The notes below the pieces were generated by a model. It had not been told where the DNA came from. It was given only the letters and a program-made list of their open reading frames with translations, and made no database searches. The position numbers were made by a program, and so were the translations under genes. Positions 1-8,508 of a stretch of DNA of 63,422 nucleotides are shown here, piece by piece. The stretch covers positions 1 through 63,422 of the forward strand of contig CALGUK010000037.1 of NCBI GenBank assembly GCA_937920235.1. Reading direction: 5' to 3'. The first letter of the stretch is position 1, and each line of letters opens with the position of its first letter. The DNA comes from an uncultured Clostridia bacterium (GTDB lineage: Bacteria > Bacillota > Clostridia > Oscillospirales > Acutalibacteraceae).

Positions 1-307
1 GGTCCTTAACACGGCCGCCTCTGATAAGAACAACAGAGTGTTCCTGAAGATTGTGTCCTACACCCGGAATATAAGCTGAAACTTCGATACCGTTTGTAAG
101 ACGAACTCTGGCAAGTTTACGAAGTGCTGAGTTAGGCTTTTTAGGTGTATCTGTCTTAACAACAGTGCAGACACCTCTCTTTTGAGGAGAATTGTTATTT
201 GTCATAACATTCTTCTTTGAGTTGAGACCCTTACCGAGAGCAGGAGCCTTTGACTTCTTAACAAGAGTTTCTCTTCCGTTACGAACGAGCTGGTTAAAGG
301 TTGGCAT
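1..307 (-). CDS. rpsL: 30S ribosomal protein S12 (partial, C-terminus beyond window)
   Basis: Translation starts MPTFNQLVRNGRE and contains the PNSALRKLARVRL stretch that is diagnostic of S12, the decoding-centre protein of the small subunit. About 102 codons are present; the C-terminal end lies past position 1. The ATG at 305-307 has a strong ribosome-binding site (GGGGGTGAA) about 8 nt upstream. A consensus-like promoter at 377-406 points at it. S12 normally opens the str operon (rpsL-rpsG-fusA-tuf), so rpsG probably follows outside the window; this is inferred, not seen. Confidence 0.97.
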   Translation of the reverse strand, partial: MPTFNQLVRNGRETLVKKSKAPALGKGLNSKKNVMTNNNSPQKRGVCTVVKTDTPKKPNSALRKLARVRLTNGIEVSAYIPGVGHNLQEHSVVLIRGGRVKD

Positions 308-376
308 TTTCTGAATTCACCCCCATACATATTTATTGCATAACAAGTTGACGGACGCAAGTCCGCATGCTTGATT

Positions 377-406
377 AGTTTATCACATATGAACAATATT
401 TGTCAA
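377..406 (-). promoter_or_regulatory. Promoter of rpsL
   Basis: On the minus strand there is TTGACA (401-406), an 18-bp spacer and TAAACT (377-382). The predicted transcript start is near 370, giving a leader of about 63 nt with a small GGAC-TTGC-GTCC hairpin. The rest of the 308-592 gap holds only this promoter and the terminator of the next gene. Confidence 0.7.
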
Positions 407-507
407 TAGATTTTTTGCATAATAACGAAAAAATATTCATAAATTCTAAAAAAATCCGAAAGGAGATAAAATTGTTTCTCTGCAGAAAAACATTATAAGT
501 ACAGACA

Positions 508-541
508 ACAAAAAAGAGAGGATTCTGACGAATCTTCTCTT
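508..541 (-). terminator. Rho-independent terminator of the ferritin-like gene
   Basis: A 12-bp stem (514-525 with 530-541, one G-U pair) with a TGAC loop is followed on the minus strand by a U-run (A-run at 507-515 on the plus strand). It closes the gene at 593-1027. Confidence 0.85.
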
Positions 542-592
542 CCTTTTCGTTCATATTTATTTCGGCATACTGCAATTTACATAAATCCCTTA

Positions 593-1027
593 TTACAGAT
601 ATTGCCTCATCTGAATAATCATATCCTCTTCAAGATTTATAAGCCTTTTGCAGATGTCTTTTGATTTTTCATCTGCCGCCACATATTGATTAAGGTACTT
701 ATTCAGAGATTTTACGCCCATATTACATCCGTCCGTAATAAGATCGGCTATGGTATGATCTGACTCATTCATAACAAGCTTCATATTGGTTTTCATCCAT
801 GACATGCCCTTTGCCATAACATTAGGCTCCTTGCCTTCATCGTGATATCGGTCAAGGAGTTGTTGCAAGTCCTCATCCAACTTGCAATGCAGTTCACGGC
901 TGTGAACGAGATAGCTTTTGAGGTTTTTATCCTTGACATAATCAAGCACATCATCAATGGATGAAACGCCCATTTTTATTCCCGCATCACATTCGCGGAG
1001 TAATTTTACGGTATCCTGTTCTATCAT
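593..1027 (-). CDS. Small all-helical ferritin-like (DUF2383-like) protein
   Basis: A 144-residue soluble protein predicted to be almost entirely alpha-helical, with helix-forming segments at roughly 5-30, 33-65, 72-100 and 105-140 and acidic/histidine residues in helices (HSRELHCKLDEDL), as in four-helix ferritin-like proteins. There is no signal peptide or membrane segment. The ATG has an AAGGAG site 10 nt upstream. It is a single gene with its own terminator, between rpsL and the esterase-comF pair. I infer the fold from composition and pattern only; the function is unknown. Confidence 0.6.
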   Translation of the reverse strand: MIEQDTVKLLRECDAGIKMGVSSIDDVLDYVKDKNLKSYLVHSRELHCKLDEDLQQLLDRYHDEGKEPNVMAKGMSWMKTNMKLVMNESDHTIADLITDGCNMGVKSLNKYLNQYVAADEKSKDICKRLINLEEDMIIQMRQYL

Positions 1028-1084
1028 AACACTGACACTCCTTAAAGTTTAGTATTATAAGTATGTTCAGAAAACCGTATTTTA

Positions 1085-1807
1085 TTATAATTTTTCCTTT
1101 TTGCTTCGCAGTCCGGCCAGAGCCGCCGTTACACAATAAACACTTTTTGCACCTCGGATTTTTAGTATCCACGCGCATTCATCAAGCGTAGAGCCCGTAG
1201 TTTTGACATCATCAACCAGCAAAATCGTTTTGTCTCTCACGTCCGTCCTGTTTTTCACATCATACACACCGAAAACATTTCCCTTTCTGTTTCCCGAAAG
1301 CATTTCGTGCTGTGCAGAGGTTTCAAACAGCTTTACAAGAGCAGCTTTAAACGGGATATTCAGCTTTTCGGCAAGCTTCTCAGCAAGAATTTCGCTCTGA
1401 TTATAGCTTCTCAAAAAGCTCTGAACCGGTGTAAAGGGAACAAAACAGATAAAATCAAAGTCAATTCCGTCAAAATCCTTTTTCACCTGCTGAGCCATAT
1501 AGTCCGTGAGAATTTCCGCGAGGAACATTTTGCCGTTGAATTTAAATCTGCTTATACAACTTCTTACCGCATCCTCATAATAGAATGGAGAAGTGATACC
1601 GTCATATCCGTTTTTCTTCTTTTTACAGTCACATCTGTCCTTACCTGCACCGCAATACCCACACCTTTCACCCTCAATCAGCGGAATATGTGCGGCACAT
1701 TCATCACAAAGCTTTTCGCCCTGTCTGATAAGCCTGTTACAAAACCTGCAACGGCTTGTAAATAACAGCCCGGGAAGAAATTCGGATAAAAATTCGTTTA
1801 TTTTCAT
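1085..1807 (-). CDS. comF: ComF-type phosphoribosyltransferase-like protein
   Basis: 240 residues. The N-terminus carries zinc-ligand cysteine pairs (CRFC, CDEC, CGYC and CDC within residues 20-62). The C-terminal half is a type I phosphoribosyltransferase fold with the PRPP loop ILLVDDVKTTGST near residues 194-206. ComF proteins help DNA cross the inner membrane during competence in naturally transformable bacteria, but homologues are also common in bacteria not known to be competent. Its ATG directly follows the TAG stop of the upstream esterase gene, so the two are translationally coupled. Confidence 0.9.
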   Translation of the reverse strand: MKINEFLSEFLPGLLFTSRCRFCNRLIRQGEKLCDECAAHIPLIEGERCGYCGAGKDRCDCKKKKNGYDGITSPFYYEDAVRSCISRFKFNGKMFLAEILTDYMAQQVKKDFDGIDFDFICFVPFTPVQSFLRSYNQSEILAEKLAEKLNIPFKAALVKLFETSAQHEMLSGNRKGNVFGVYDVKNRTDVRDKTILLVDDVKTTGSTLDECAWILKIRGAKSVYCVTAALAGLRSKKEKL

Positions 1808-2758
1808 CTATCCTACTCTTTCCTTGCAATCAATTTGTTCGGTTACAAAATCAAAAGCATCCTCGAAGCATTCTCTGCTCTTTTTGAATATTGGCATAAT
1901 CGCCCATGCGTGGTTTCCCGTTATTCCGTCCGCCTTAAACTGTCTGTTGACTACACCCAATGTATCAAGCTGACGACAGAGGTCAAAGGTTTCAAACCTG
2001 AGCTTATCGTTAGTTGCCCACACGGCATAAGTCGGCGGAAAATTCCCTGTAATTTTAGGAGAGCAGTATTCCGACTGTTCCGTTTCGAGAAAGCGCTTCG
2101 TCTCTTCAAAGCTTTTTCCGATAAACGACGAAACCATCATTTTAATATCGGGAAACTGCGATTGCTCTTTATTTTCGTCCACAAGACGCTTCAGGTCAAA
2201 GCATCCGCAGATTGAGACAAGAGCTTTGATTTTTGCCGAACCGAAATGTCTGAATTCTATTCCGAGAGCATCAAGCACCGATTTATCGTTAAAGCACGAA
2301 GCGACATAAGAAATATAGTATCCTCCGGCACTCTCTCCCGCTATAACGATATTTTCCGTGTCGATGTTATTTTCTTCCGCAGAGTCTAAAATTTTATCCA
2401 ACGCGGTAAAAATTTCTCGGAGCTGAGTGGGATAAATCTCGTCAGGTGCCCAGGAATATCCGATTGATGCCGTATAGAAGCCTTTTTGAGCCCACTGCCG
2501 AATATATCTGTTTCGCATAGGGGTGATTCCCGAAATCCATCCGCCCCCGTGAATATATATAAACAGAGGTTTTTTCTTGCTTATAATATCCTTGCGGCAA
2601 TATGTATATATTTTGTTCTGAGAGCCCTCGGCATAGCTTTTCACCCTGCTCTCTATTTCTGCAGGACAAGGTCTTACGGTCAGAGCATATACAAGCAATT
2701 CCGTGAAATTATACCAACACTGACCGATCTTTCCTCTTAAATATACTTTTTTCTCCAT
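1808..2758 (-). CDS. Alpha/beta hydrolase (esterase/lipase, HSL-like)
   Basis: Carries the oxyanion-hole motif HGGGW and the nucleophile elbow GESAGGY of hormone-sensitive-lipase-type carboxylesterases, with a late histidine in TGNHAW. There is no signal peptide, so it is probably cytoplasmic. I place the start at the ATG of MEKKVYLRG (2756-2758), 5 nt after GGTGA; in-frame TTG (2770) and ATG (2764) lie just upstream and cannot be excluded. The substrate is unknown. It is followed without a gap by comF. Confidence 0.85.
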   Translation of the reverse strand: MEKKVYLRGKIGQCWYNFTELLVYALTVRPCPAEIESRVKSYAEGSQNKIYTYCRKDIISKKKPLFIYIHGGGWISGITPMRNRYIRQWAQKGFYTASIGYSWAPDEIYPTQLREIFTALDKILDSAEENNIDTENIVIAGESAGGYYISYVASCFNDKSVLDALGIEFRHFGSAKIKALVSICGCFDLKRLVDENKEQSQFPDIKMMVSSFIGKSFEETKRFLETEQSEYCSPKITGNFPPTYAVWATNDKLRFETFDLCRQLDTLGVVNRQFKADGITGNHAWAIMPIFKKSRECFEDAFDFVTEQIDCKERVG

Positions 2759-2774
2759 ATCCATCACCAAAAAA

Positions 2775-2803
2775 ATTCTATCACAATTTCACTGTATGCT
2801 CAA
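2775..2803 (-). promoter_or_regulatory. Promoter of the esterase-comF operon
   Basis: Minus strand TTGAGC (2798-2803), 17-bp spacer, TAGAAT (2775-2780), shortly upstream of the esterase start. It diverges from the promoter at 2834-2862. Confidence 0.6.
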
Positions 2804-2833
2804 TAGTATTTTAATATTATTCTGCATTTGCTA

Positions 2834-2862
2834 TTGAACCGGCAAAATTAGTATTATATAAT
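2834..2862 (+). promoter_or_regulatory. Promoter of the ChbG-like deacetylase gene
   Basis: TTGAAC (2834-2839), 17-bp spacer, TATAAT (2857-2862), giving a leader of about 55 nt before the ATG at 2923. Confidence 0.7.
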
Positions 2863-2922
2863 AAAAGCAGACGGTACATCGCCTTTTACAAGACAAAAAT
2901 TCCGCCGTATCGGGAGGTTATT

Positions 2923-3795
2923 ATGAAAAAGTATCTTCTTATCAATGCCGATGATTTCGGTATGTGCAAAAGTGCCAACGAAGCCGTGTTCGATTTATTC
3001 CGTTCGGGAAGGCTTAAATCCTCTACGGTTATGATACCCTGTCCTGCCGCAAAGGAGGCTGTAGCCTTTTCCGTTGAAAATCCCGAATATGCCATAGGAA
3101 TACATCTGACTACCACATCCGAATGGGATACATACCGTTGGAGTTCCCTTACAGGCGGAAAATCCCTCTGTGATAAAGACGGATTTATGTGGGCAACCGC
3201 TGAAGACGCCGACAGAAAAGGTAAATATGAAGAAATCGAAAAAGAGATAAGAGCACAGATTGACCTGGCTCACAGTTGGGGTATGAAGCCGTCACACACC
3301 GACAATCATATGGGTTCTCTCTACGGTCATCTGACAGGCAGATTTTCGCTGCTCAAAATGACCTTACGGATCTGCGGTGAATACGGATATGCCTTCAGAA
3401 TGTTCACATCCCACGACAAAAGAGTATGTCCTGCAGGAGTACCGTATTTTGCCTATGCCGCCTGCACCCTGCTGTCGAGAAGCTGGGGAAAGAAATATAA
3501 AGTGATAATGCCCGACTATCTGCTCTTTCCCGATTGGGACAGTATGAAGGTCAACTCCTATGAGGAATACCGAAAAAGGATACTTCAAATATGGACCGAC
3601 ATTCCCGACGGAATCACCGAAACCTATGTGCACCCCGCACTCGAAAGCGATGAATTAAAGGATATAACGCCTTTATGGTGGCAGAGAGTATGGGAATACC
3701 GAATTATGAAGGATCCCGAAACGGAAAAGTATCTCAATGAGCACGGTGTTGAGCTGATAAGCTACAGAGATATTGTAAAAATGAAATCCAAATAA
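2923..3795 (+). CDS. ChbG/YdjC family carbohydrate deacetylase
   Basis: 290 residues starting MKKYLLINADDFGMC. The NADDFG motif at residues 8-13 supplies the acidic metal ligand of the YdjC/ChbG family. HTDNHMG near residue 125 supplies the histidines, and a late ETYVHPA is typical of the family. The characterised member ChbG removes an acetyl group from chitooligosaccharides; other members act on different N-acetylated sugars. It is a stand-alone gene with its own promoter and a shared bidirectional terminator. The substrate here is not evident. Confidence 0.85.
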   Translation: MKKYLLINADDFGMCKSANEAVFDLFRSGRLKSSTVMIPCPAAKEAVAFSVENPEYAIGIHLTTTSEWDTYRWSSLTGGKSLCDKDGFMWATAEDADRKGKYEEIEKEIRAQIDLAHSWGMKPSHTDNHMGSLYGHLTGRFSLLKMTLRICGEYGYAFRMFTSHDKRVCPAGVPYFAYAACTLLSRSWGKKYKVIMPDYLLFPDWDSMKVNSYEEYRKRILQIWTDIPDGITETYVHPALESDELKDITPLWWQRVWEYRIMKDPETEKYLNEHGVELISYRDIVKMKSK

Positions 3796-3797
3796 AA

Positions 3798-3834
3798 AAA
3801 TCTCCCTTATTCTGTCGCGAATAAGGGATTTTTT
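3798..3834. terminator. Bidirectional terminator between chbG-like gene and copA
   Basis: CCCTTATTC and GAATAAGGG arms (3804-3828) flanked by an A-run on the left and a T-run on the right, so it can end transcription from both sides. Confidence 0.9.
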
Positions 3835-3835
3835 A

Positions 3836-4039
3836 TCATCCTATTACCTTGTAGCCTTTATCCTCTACTGCCTTTTTAAGCGTTTCAACACTCAAATCGG
3901 CATCAAGAGTAACAATTGCCGTGCCTTCAGTATGACTTACGACAGCCTCTCTGACCTCTGCAAACTCCTCAAGTGTTTTCTTGACATTTGCTTCACAGTG
4001 AGGGCACATCATTCCATCAATTCTCATAGTAATTTCCAT
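3836..4039 (-). CDS. copZ: Putative internally initiated CopZ-like copper chaperone
   Basis: Inside copA and in the same frame, an ATG at 4037-4039 is preceded by AAAGGAG with a 9-nt spacing, an ideal Shine-Dalgarno arrangement. Starting there gives a 67-residue protein, MEITMRIDGMMCPHCEANV and onward, which is exactly one HMA domain of CopZ size. Seeing a good ribosome-binding site inside a coding region precisely at a domain boundary suggests that ribosomes make a free chaperone as well as the fusion. Initiation here is inferred, not shown. Confidence 0.55.
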   Translation of the reverse strand: MEITMRIDGMMCPHCEANVKKTLEEFAEVREAVVSHTEGTAIVTLDADLSVETLKKAVEDKGYKVIG

Positions 4040-6319
4040 TGTTTTTTTCTCCTTTATTTTATTTTTGATTTTTTTGTCTTTTTTGGGGTTTCGGATATCC
4101 TTAAAATTCAGTCTCAACGCATTTGAAACGACGCAGAATGAAGAAAGGCTCATTGCTGCGGCACCAAACATAGGATTAAGCTCCCAGCCGAAAATATTTA
4201 TGAAAAGTCCTGCCGCAAGAGGAATACCTACTGCATTGTAGAAAAATGCCCAGAATAGATTTTCGCGGATATTTTTAAGCGTCGCACGGCTCAGGCGTAT
4301 CGCCGCAGTCACATCTGACAACCTGCTTTTTACAAGCACAATATCCGCCGCATCAATCGCTATATCCGCACCTGCACCGATGGCAACTCCCACATCTGCC
4401 GCTGTCAGAGCTGGCGCATCGTTGATTCCGTCCCCAACCATCATCACCTTGCCGTATGATTTGAGCTTTCGGATAGTTTTTTCCTTTCCGTCGGGAAGAA
4501 CTCCTGCCACAATGTCATCCACACCTGCAATTTTGCCGATTGCTCCTGCGGTTCTTTCATTATCTCCTGTAAGCATTACAACTTTAATACCCATTTTCTG
4601 CAATTCTTTTATGGCAACTGAACTGTCCTCTTTTATCACGTCTGCAACCGCTATTATGCCGAGGAGTCTGTTATCAACGGCAAAAAGCAACGGTGTTTTT
4701 CCGTTTTCGGCAAGGCTTTCCGCAGTTTTAACAGTGTTTTCATCCAATTGAATTTTTTCACTTATAAACCTGAGGCTTCCACCCAAAAGAGTCTTACCGT
4801 TCAGTTCAGCCGCAACTCCGTTGCCCGAAAGAGCACGGAAGTTTTCGATTTCAGTGGCGGTGACCTTTTGTTCCTTGCCCTTTTCAACAATCGCTTTTGC
4901 AAGAGGATGCTCGCTTCTGACCTCAACGGAATAGGCAAAGCTTAGCAATTGTTCAGCCTCTATGCTGTCTGACGGAATTATATCGGTAACCTGCGGTTTC
5001 CCCCGAGTAATTGTGCCCGTTTTATCAAGCACCACGGTATTGACTCTTCCTGCTTCCTCAAGAGATACCGCCGTTTTGAAAAGAATACCGTTTTTTGCTC
5101 CCACACCGTTACCAACCATAACGGCAACAGGGGTTGCAAGTCCGAGAGCACACGGACAGCTTATTACAAGAACTGAAATCCCGCGTGCAAGAGCATATCC
5201 GAAGCTCTGCCCCGCAATCAGCCACGCAACTGTTGCAACTACGGCAATGGAGATGACCGTCGGAACGAAAATGCCCGAAACCTTATCCGCCGTTTTGGCT
5301 ATGGGAGCTTTTGTTGCCGCCGCATCGCTAACCATTTTTATAATCTGCGAAAGCGTGGTATCCTCACCTACACGCAAAGCCTCACATTTGATAAATCCCG
5401 ACTTGTTTATTGTTCCGCCCGAAACTCTGTCACCTTCGGATTTATCCGTCGGGATGCTCTCGCCCGTCAGCGCGGACTCATCAACTGCCGTGTGACCGTC
5501 AATAATTATACCGTCAACTGAAATCTGTTCTCCCGGTCTCACAACAAAAATATCGCCTTTTTTTACCCGCTCTATCGGGACCTCTCTCTCTTCACCGCCA
5601 ACGAGTATTGTCGCGGTTTTCGGAACTAATCTCATTAACGATTTGAGTGCATCCGTAGTTTTGCCTTTAGATCTCGCCTCAAGCAATTTACCGACAGTGA
5701 TAAGTGTCAGAATCATTGCAGCAGACTCAAAATAGAACTCGTGCAAATAGTGATGAGCCATTGATACGTCCGCTGTCATTTTAAAAAGAGCATAAGTGCT
5801 GTAAACAAAGGACGCGCCCGAACCGAGAGCAACAAGAGTATCCATATTGGGTGAACGGTGGATAATCCCCTTAAAGCCGTTTATGAAAAACTTCTGATTT
5901 ATCACCATTACGATTGCTGTTAAAAGCAGTTGCAAAATACCGATTGCAAGCGGATTTGATGCAAGAATTTCCGGCAGAGGCCATCCCCACATAACGTGAC
6001 CCATTGAAATATACATTAAAATTGCTAAAAATCCCAATGATGCTATTAAGCGTTTCTTCAGTTTTGGTGTTTCGGTATCTTTTAATGCATCGTTATCATC
6101 CTTTTGTGATGTGTTTTTACCATCTTTAACGCTCGCACCATAACCTGCATTTTCAACTGCCGAAATAATTTTTTGGGGATCGGCGTTTCCCTCAACACCC
6201 ATTGAATTTGTCAGAAGACTGACCGAGCAGGAACTGACACCGTCAACCGCATTTACTGCTTTTTCGACACGCACAACACACGCGGCACAGCTCATACCCG
6301 TTACATTATATTGAGTCAT
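3836..6319 (-). CDS. copA: Cu(I)-exporting P1B-type ATPase with C-terminal CopZ-like domain
   Basis: 827 residues. It has an N-terminal heavy-metal-associated domain with GMSCAAC (8-14), the transport site CPC (388-390) in a membrane helix, the actuator TGES (285-288), the phosphorylation motif DKTGT (432-436), TGDN (585-588) and GDGIND (629-634). The C-terminal YNAVGIP and MSLSS elements match Cu(I) ATPases. After a lysine-rich linker (745-760) a second HMA domain with MMCPHC fills 761-827; such a domain is often the separate chaperone CopZ. The gene lies 8 nt after csoR and shares its copper-responsive promoter. An in-frame internal start before the last domain is listed separately. Confidence 0.96.
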   Translation of the reverse strand: MTQYNVTGMSCAACVVRVEKAVNAVDGVSSCSVSLLTNSMGVEGNADPQKIISAVENAGYGASVKDGKNTSQKDDNDALKDTETPKLKKRLIASLGFLAILMYISMGHVMWGWPLPEILASNPLAIGILQLLLTAIVMVINQKFFINGFKGIIHRSPNMDTLVALGSGASFVYSTYALFKMTADVSMAHHYLHEFYFESAAMILTLITVGKLLEARSKGKTTDALKSLMRLVPKTATILVGGEEREVPIERVKKGDIFVVRPGEQISVDGIIIDGHTAVDESALTGESIPTDKSEGDRVSGGTINKSGFIKCEALRVGEDTTLSQIIKMVSDAAATKAPIAKTADKVSGIFVPTVISIAVVATVAWLIAGQSFGYALARGISVLVISCPCALGLATPVAVMVGNGVGAKNGILFKTAVSLEEAGRVNTVVLDKTGTITRGKPQVTDIIPSDSIEAEQLLSFAYSVEVRSEHPLAKAIVEKGKEQKVTATEIENFRALSGNGVAAELNGKTLLGGSLRFISEKIQLDENTVKTAESLAENGKTPLLFAVDNRLLGIIAVADVIKEDSSVAIKELQKMGIKVVMLTGDNERTAGAIGKIAGVDDIVAGVLPDGKEKTIRKLKSYGKVMMVGDGINDAPALTAADVGVAIGAGADIAIDAADIVLVKSRLSDVTAAIRLSRATLKNIRENLFWAFFYNAVGIPLAAGLFINIFGWELNPMFGAAAMSLSSFCVVSNALRLNFKDIRNPKKDKKIKNKIKEKKTMEITMRIDGMMCPHCEANVKKTLEEFAEVREAVVSHTEGTAIVTLDADLSVETLKKAVEDKGYKVIG

Positions 6320-6327
6320 GATATCAC

Positions 6328-6627
6328 CTACTTCATAAGCTTTTGCAGAGTTGACAGCAAATCGTCAACAGTTTCGTTTTTTCCTGCTTTAATATCCTCC
6401 GCAACACAGGTTTTTATATGATTAGATAAGAGTTCTTTATTAAAAGCATTAAGTGCAGCATTAACAGCAGATACCTGTACTATTATATCCGTACAATAAG
6501 CATTTTTTTCAACCATGCCCTTGATTCCGCGAATCTGGCCTTCAATTCGGTTAAGACGGTTGATAAGTGCCTTGTACTCTTCTTCACTACGGATTTTTAT
6601 CTTACAACATTCACAAGTATTACTCAC
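6328..6627 (-). CDS. csoR: CsoR-type copper-sensing repressor
   Basis: 99 residues, all-helical DUF156/CsoR family. The copper ligand set Cys45, His70, Cys74 (AYCTD and NHIKTC) is intact, and three extra cysteines occur at the N-terminus (CECC). Copper binding releases CsoR from DNA. The start is GTG (6625-6627) with AAGGAAGTGA upstream. It is the first gene of the csoR-copA operon and is preceded by a palindromic GC-core operator within the promoter spacer, so it is autoregulated. Confidence 0.95.
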   Translation of the reverse strand: MSNTCECCKIKIRSEEEYKALINRLNRIEGQIRGIKGMVEKNAYCTDIIVQVSAVNAALNAFNKELLSNHIKTCVAEDIKAGKNETVDDLLSTLQKLMK

Positions 6628-6651
6628 AAAATCACTTCCTTATACAAATCC

Positions 6652-6680
6652 ATTATATACTCCCCAGGGGTATATGTCAA
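6652..6680 (-). promoter_or_regulatory. csoR-copA promoter with embedded CsoR operator
   Basis: Minus strand: TTGACA (6675-6680), exactly 17 bp, TATAAT (6652-6657). The spacer contains TATACCCCTGGGGAGTATA, an inverted repeat with a C4-G4 core and TATA arms like known CsoR boxes. A repressor bound here would occlude both promoter elements. Confidence 0.9.
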
Positions 6681-6683
6681 GAC

Positions 6684-6718
6684 AAAAAAGAGACGCACTC
6701 TGTATAGAAAAGTGCGTC
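6684..6718 (-). terminator. folD operon terminator
   Basis: Minus strand GACGCACT and AGTGCGTC arms followed by TCTTTTTT. It sits immediately upstream of the csoR promoter and insulates the copper operon from folD read-through. Confidence 0.85.
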
Positions 6719-6734
6719 CGTTGAAAAGTCCGGA

Positions 6735-7592
6735 TTATTTTTTTTCGGCAAGATGCTTTTTTGATGCTGTTAAGGTGTTTTTAAGAAGCATCGTAATGGT
6801 CATCGGTCCGACACCACCCGGGACAGGGGTAATAAATGAGCATTTATCCTTTACATTCCGGAAATCAATATCGCCACAGAGCTTGCCCTCAGCATTTCTG
6901 TTCATACCCACATCGATAACAACAGCGCCGTCCTTAACCATATCGGCAGTTACGAAATATGCCTTTCCCACGGCGGCAACAAGAATATCTGCTCTTTTTG
7001 TTACTTCAGCAAGGTCTTTTGTTCTTGAATGACAAATTGTAACCGTACCGTTCTGGCCCAAAAGAAGCATTGCCATCGGCTTGCCGACAATATTACTCCT
7101 GCCGATTACAACACACTCTTTACCCTCAACTGAAATATCATAATATTTAAGCATCTCCATAATTCCTGCAGGTGTGCAGGGCAGGAACGAGTGATCTCCT
7201 ATCATAATATATCCTGTATTTACCGGGTGAAATGCATCAACATCCTTATCGGGAGAAATTGCGTTAAGTACTTTTTTCTCATCAATCTGCTTAGGTAATG
7301 GTAACTGACAAAGAATACCGTCAACATTGTCGTCATTATTTAGCTTTTCTACTAATGCTAATAATTCTTCGGTTGTTGTTTCTTCAGGAAGTGCATATTC
7401 AAACGACTCCATCCCTACCTCGGCACAACCTTTTTTCTTGTTATTTACATAAACCCTTGAAGCAGGATTATTCCCTGCAATTATTACTGCAAGTCCTGTT
7501 TTTTTCCCTTGTTCTTTAAGTGCTTCGACTTCTGCCTTAATCTCATTTCTGACTGATGCGGAAACCTCTTTGCCGTCTATTATCTTATACAT
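6735..7592 (-). CDS. folD: Bifunctional methylenetetrahydrofolate dehydrogenase/cyclohydrolase
   Basis: 285 residues from MYKIIDGKE. Family signatures are present: the catalytic Tyr-Lys region (SRVYVNNKKKGC), QLPLP, and PGGVGPMTITML near the end. FolD interconverts 5,10-methylene-, methenyl- and 10-formyl-tetrahydrofolate with NADP. An upstream in-frame ATG exists only 3 nt from GGAGG, so I chose the second ATG (7590-7592), 9 nt from it. The start overlaps the lgt stop by 8 nt, so the two are coupled. Confidence 0.96.
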   Translation of the reverse strand: MYKIIDGKEVSASVRNEIKAEVEALKEQGKKTGLAVIIAGNNPASRVYVNNKKKGCAEVGMESFEYALPEETTTEELLALVEKLNNDDNVDGILCQLPLPKQIDEKKVLNAISPDKDVDAFHPVNTGYIMIGDHSFLPCTPAGIMEMLKYYDISVEGKECVVIGRSNIVGKPMAMLLLGQNGTVTICHSRTKDLAEVTKRADILVAAVGKAYFVTADMVKDGAVVIDVGMNRNAEGKLCGDIDFRNVKDKCSFITPVPGGVGPMTITMLLKNTLTASKKHLAEKK

Positions 7593-8496
7593 TCTCATGC
7601 ACCTCCGCAAGCTTCTTTTCTTTGTTAAGCTTAATAAATTTATATATTGTCACAACAACACAAACAATTACAATGACAAGTGACAAAAGCTGTGATACTC
7701 GCAGATTGGTATTTCCGATATAAAGACTGTCTATACGAAGCCCCTCAACAACTGTTCTTTCCAAACCGTAAATAATACCGTAGCCGAGAATTAACTGACC
7801 GTCAAATTTATAGAATTTCTGACATACCATATACAAAATGACAAATCCGATAAGACACCATACCGATTCGTAAAGGAATGTGGGGTGTACGGGTAAATCG
7901 GCTGACATCTCTATTCCCTTTTCTGCAAATTCCGCTTGATGACCGTTTATGTAGTCAACAATTTTATCGCTTGTCATACCGAAAATACTTGTTGTATTCA
8001 CACCGAAGGCTTCCTGATTTGTATAATTACCCCATCTGCCGATACCCTGACCGATAAGCAGACTCATACCCACCAGGTCGAGAAGCTTTAGGAAGGGAAG
8101 TTTAGTTTTTTTACAAACAAAATATGCCGCAATTATGCCGCCGATTATGCCGCCGTAAATTGCCAGACCTCCCTCCCATATCTTAAATACGGAAAGCAGA
8201 TCATTTTTGTAATAATCCCATTGGAAAATAACATAGTATAATCTTGCACCGACAACCGCACCGATTATGCCGTAAATCAACACATCAACCATGCTGTCGA
8301 GACTCATTTTCCAGGTATATGCCTTTCTTCCGCCGAAAAGCGCTGCAAGAAGAAATCCGAAAGCGATTATAACCCCGTAAAACTTGATAGTAAGAGTGTC
8401 GTCACCTATCGGGATTTCAAGAAAATTCTCATACACGTCAAAATCTATACCCAGTGCGGGAAACTCCACAAGAGTATAGCCTGTCAAAAACTTCAT
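7585..8496 (-). CDS. lgt: Prolipoprotein diacylglyceryl transferase
   Basis: 303 residues with about seven membrane helices and the Lgt signature GRWGNYTNQEAFG (about residue 150). The enzyme moves diacylglyceryl from phosphatidylglycerol to the lipobox cysteine of prolipoproteins at the cytoplasmic membrane; likely clients in this window include the rhodanese at 31.3-31.8 kb and the nuclease at 60.1-61.1 kb. It has AAGGAG before the ATG and sits 12 nt after the M16 gene ymfH. Confidence 0.95.
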   Translation of the reverse strand: MKFLTGYTLVEFPALGIDFDVYENFLEIPIGDDTLTIKFYGVIIAFGFLLAALFGGRKAYTWKMSLDSMVDVLIYGIIGAVVGARLYYVIFQWDYYKNDLLSVFKIWEGGLAIYGGIIGGIIAAYFVCKKTKLPFLKLLDLVGMSLLIGQGIGRWGNYTNQEAFGVNTTSIFGMTSDKIVDYINGHQAEFAEKGIEMSADLPVHPTFLYESVWCLIGFVILYMVCQKFYKFDGQLILGYGIIYGLERTVVEGLRIDSLYIGNTNLRVSQLLSLVIVIVCVVVTIYKFIKLNKEKKLAEVHENV

Positions 8497-8508
8497 GCTG
8501 TCAACTCC

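Noticed and set aside
4040..4055. Programmed -1 frameshift at the A7 run in copA
   Set aside because: The run is not aligned to the reading frame as a slippery heptamer (X XXY YYZ), and the frame is open on both sides. Slippage is not needed to explain the products.
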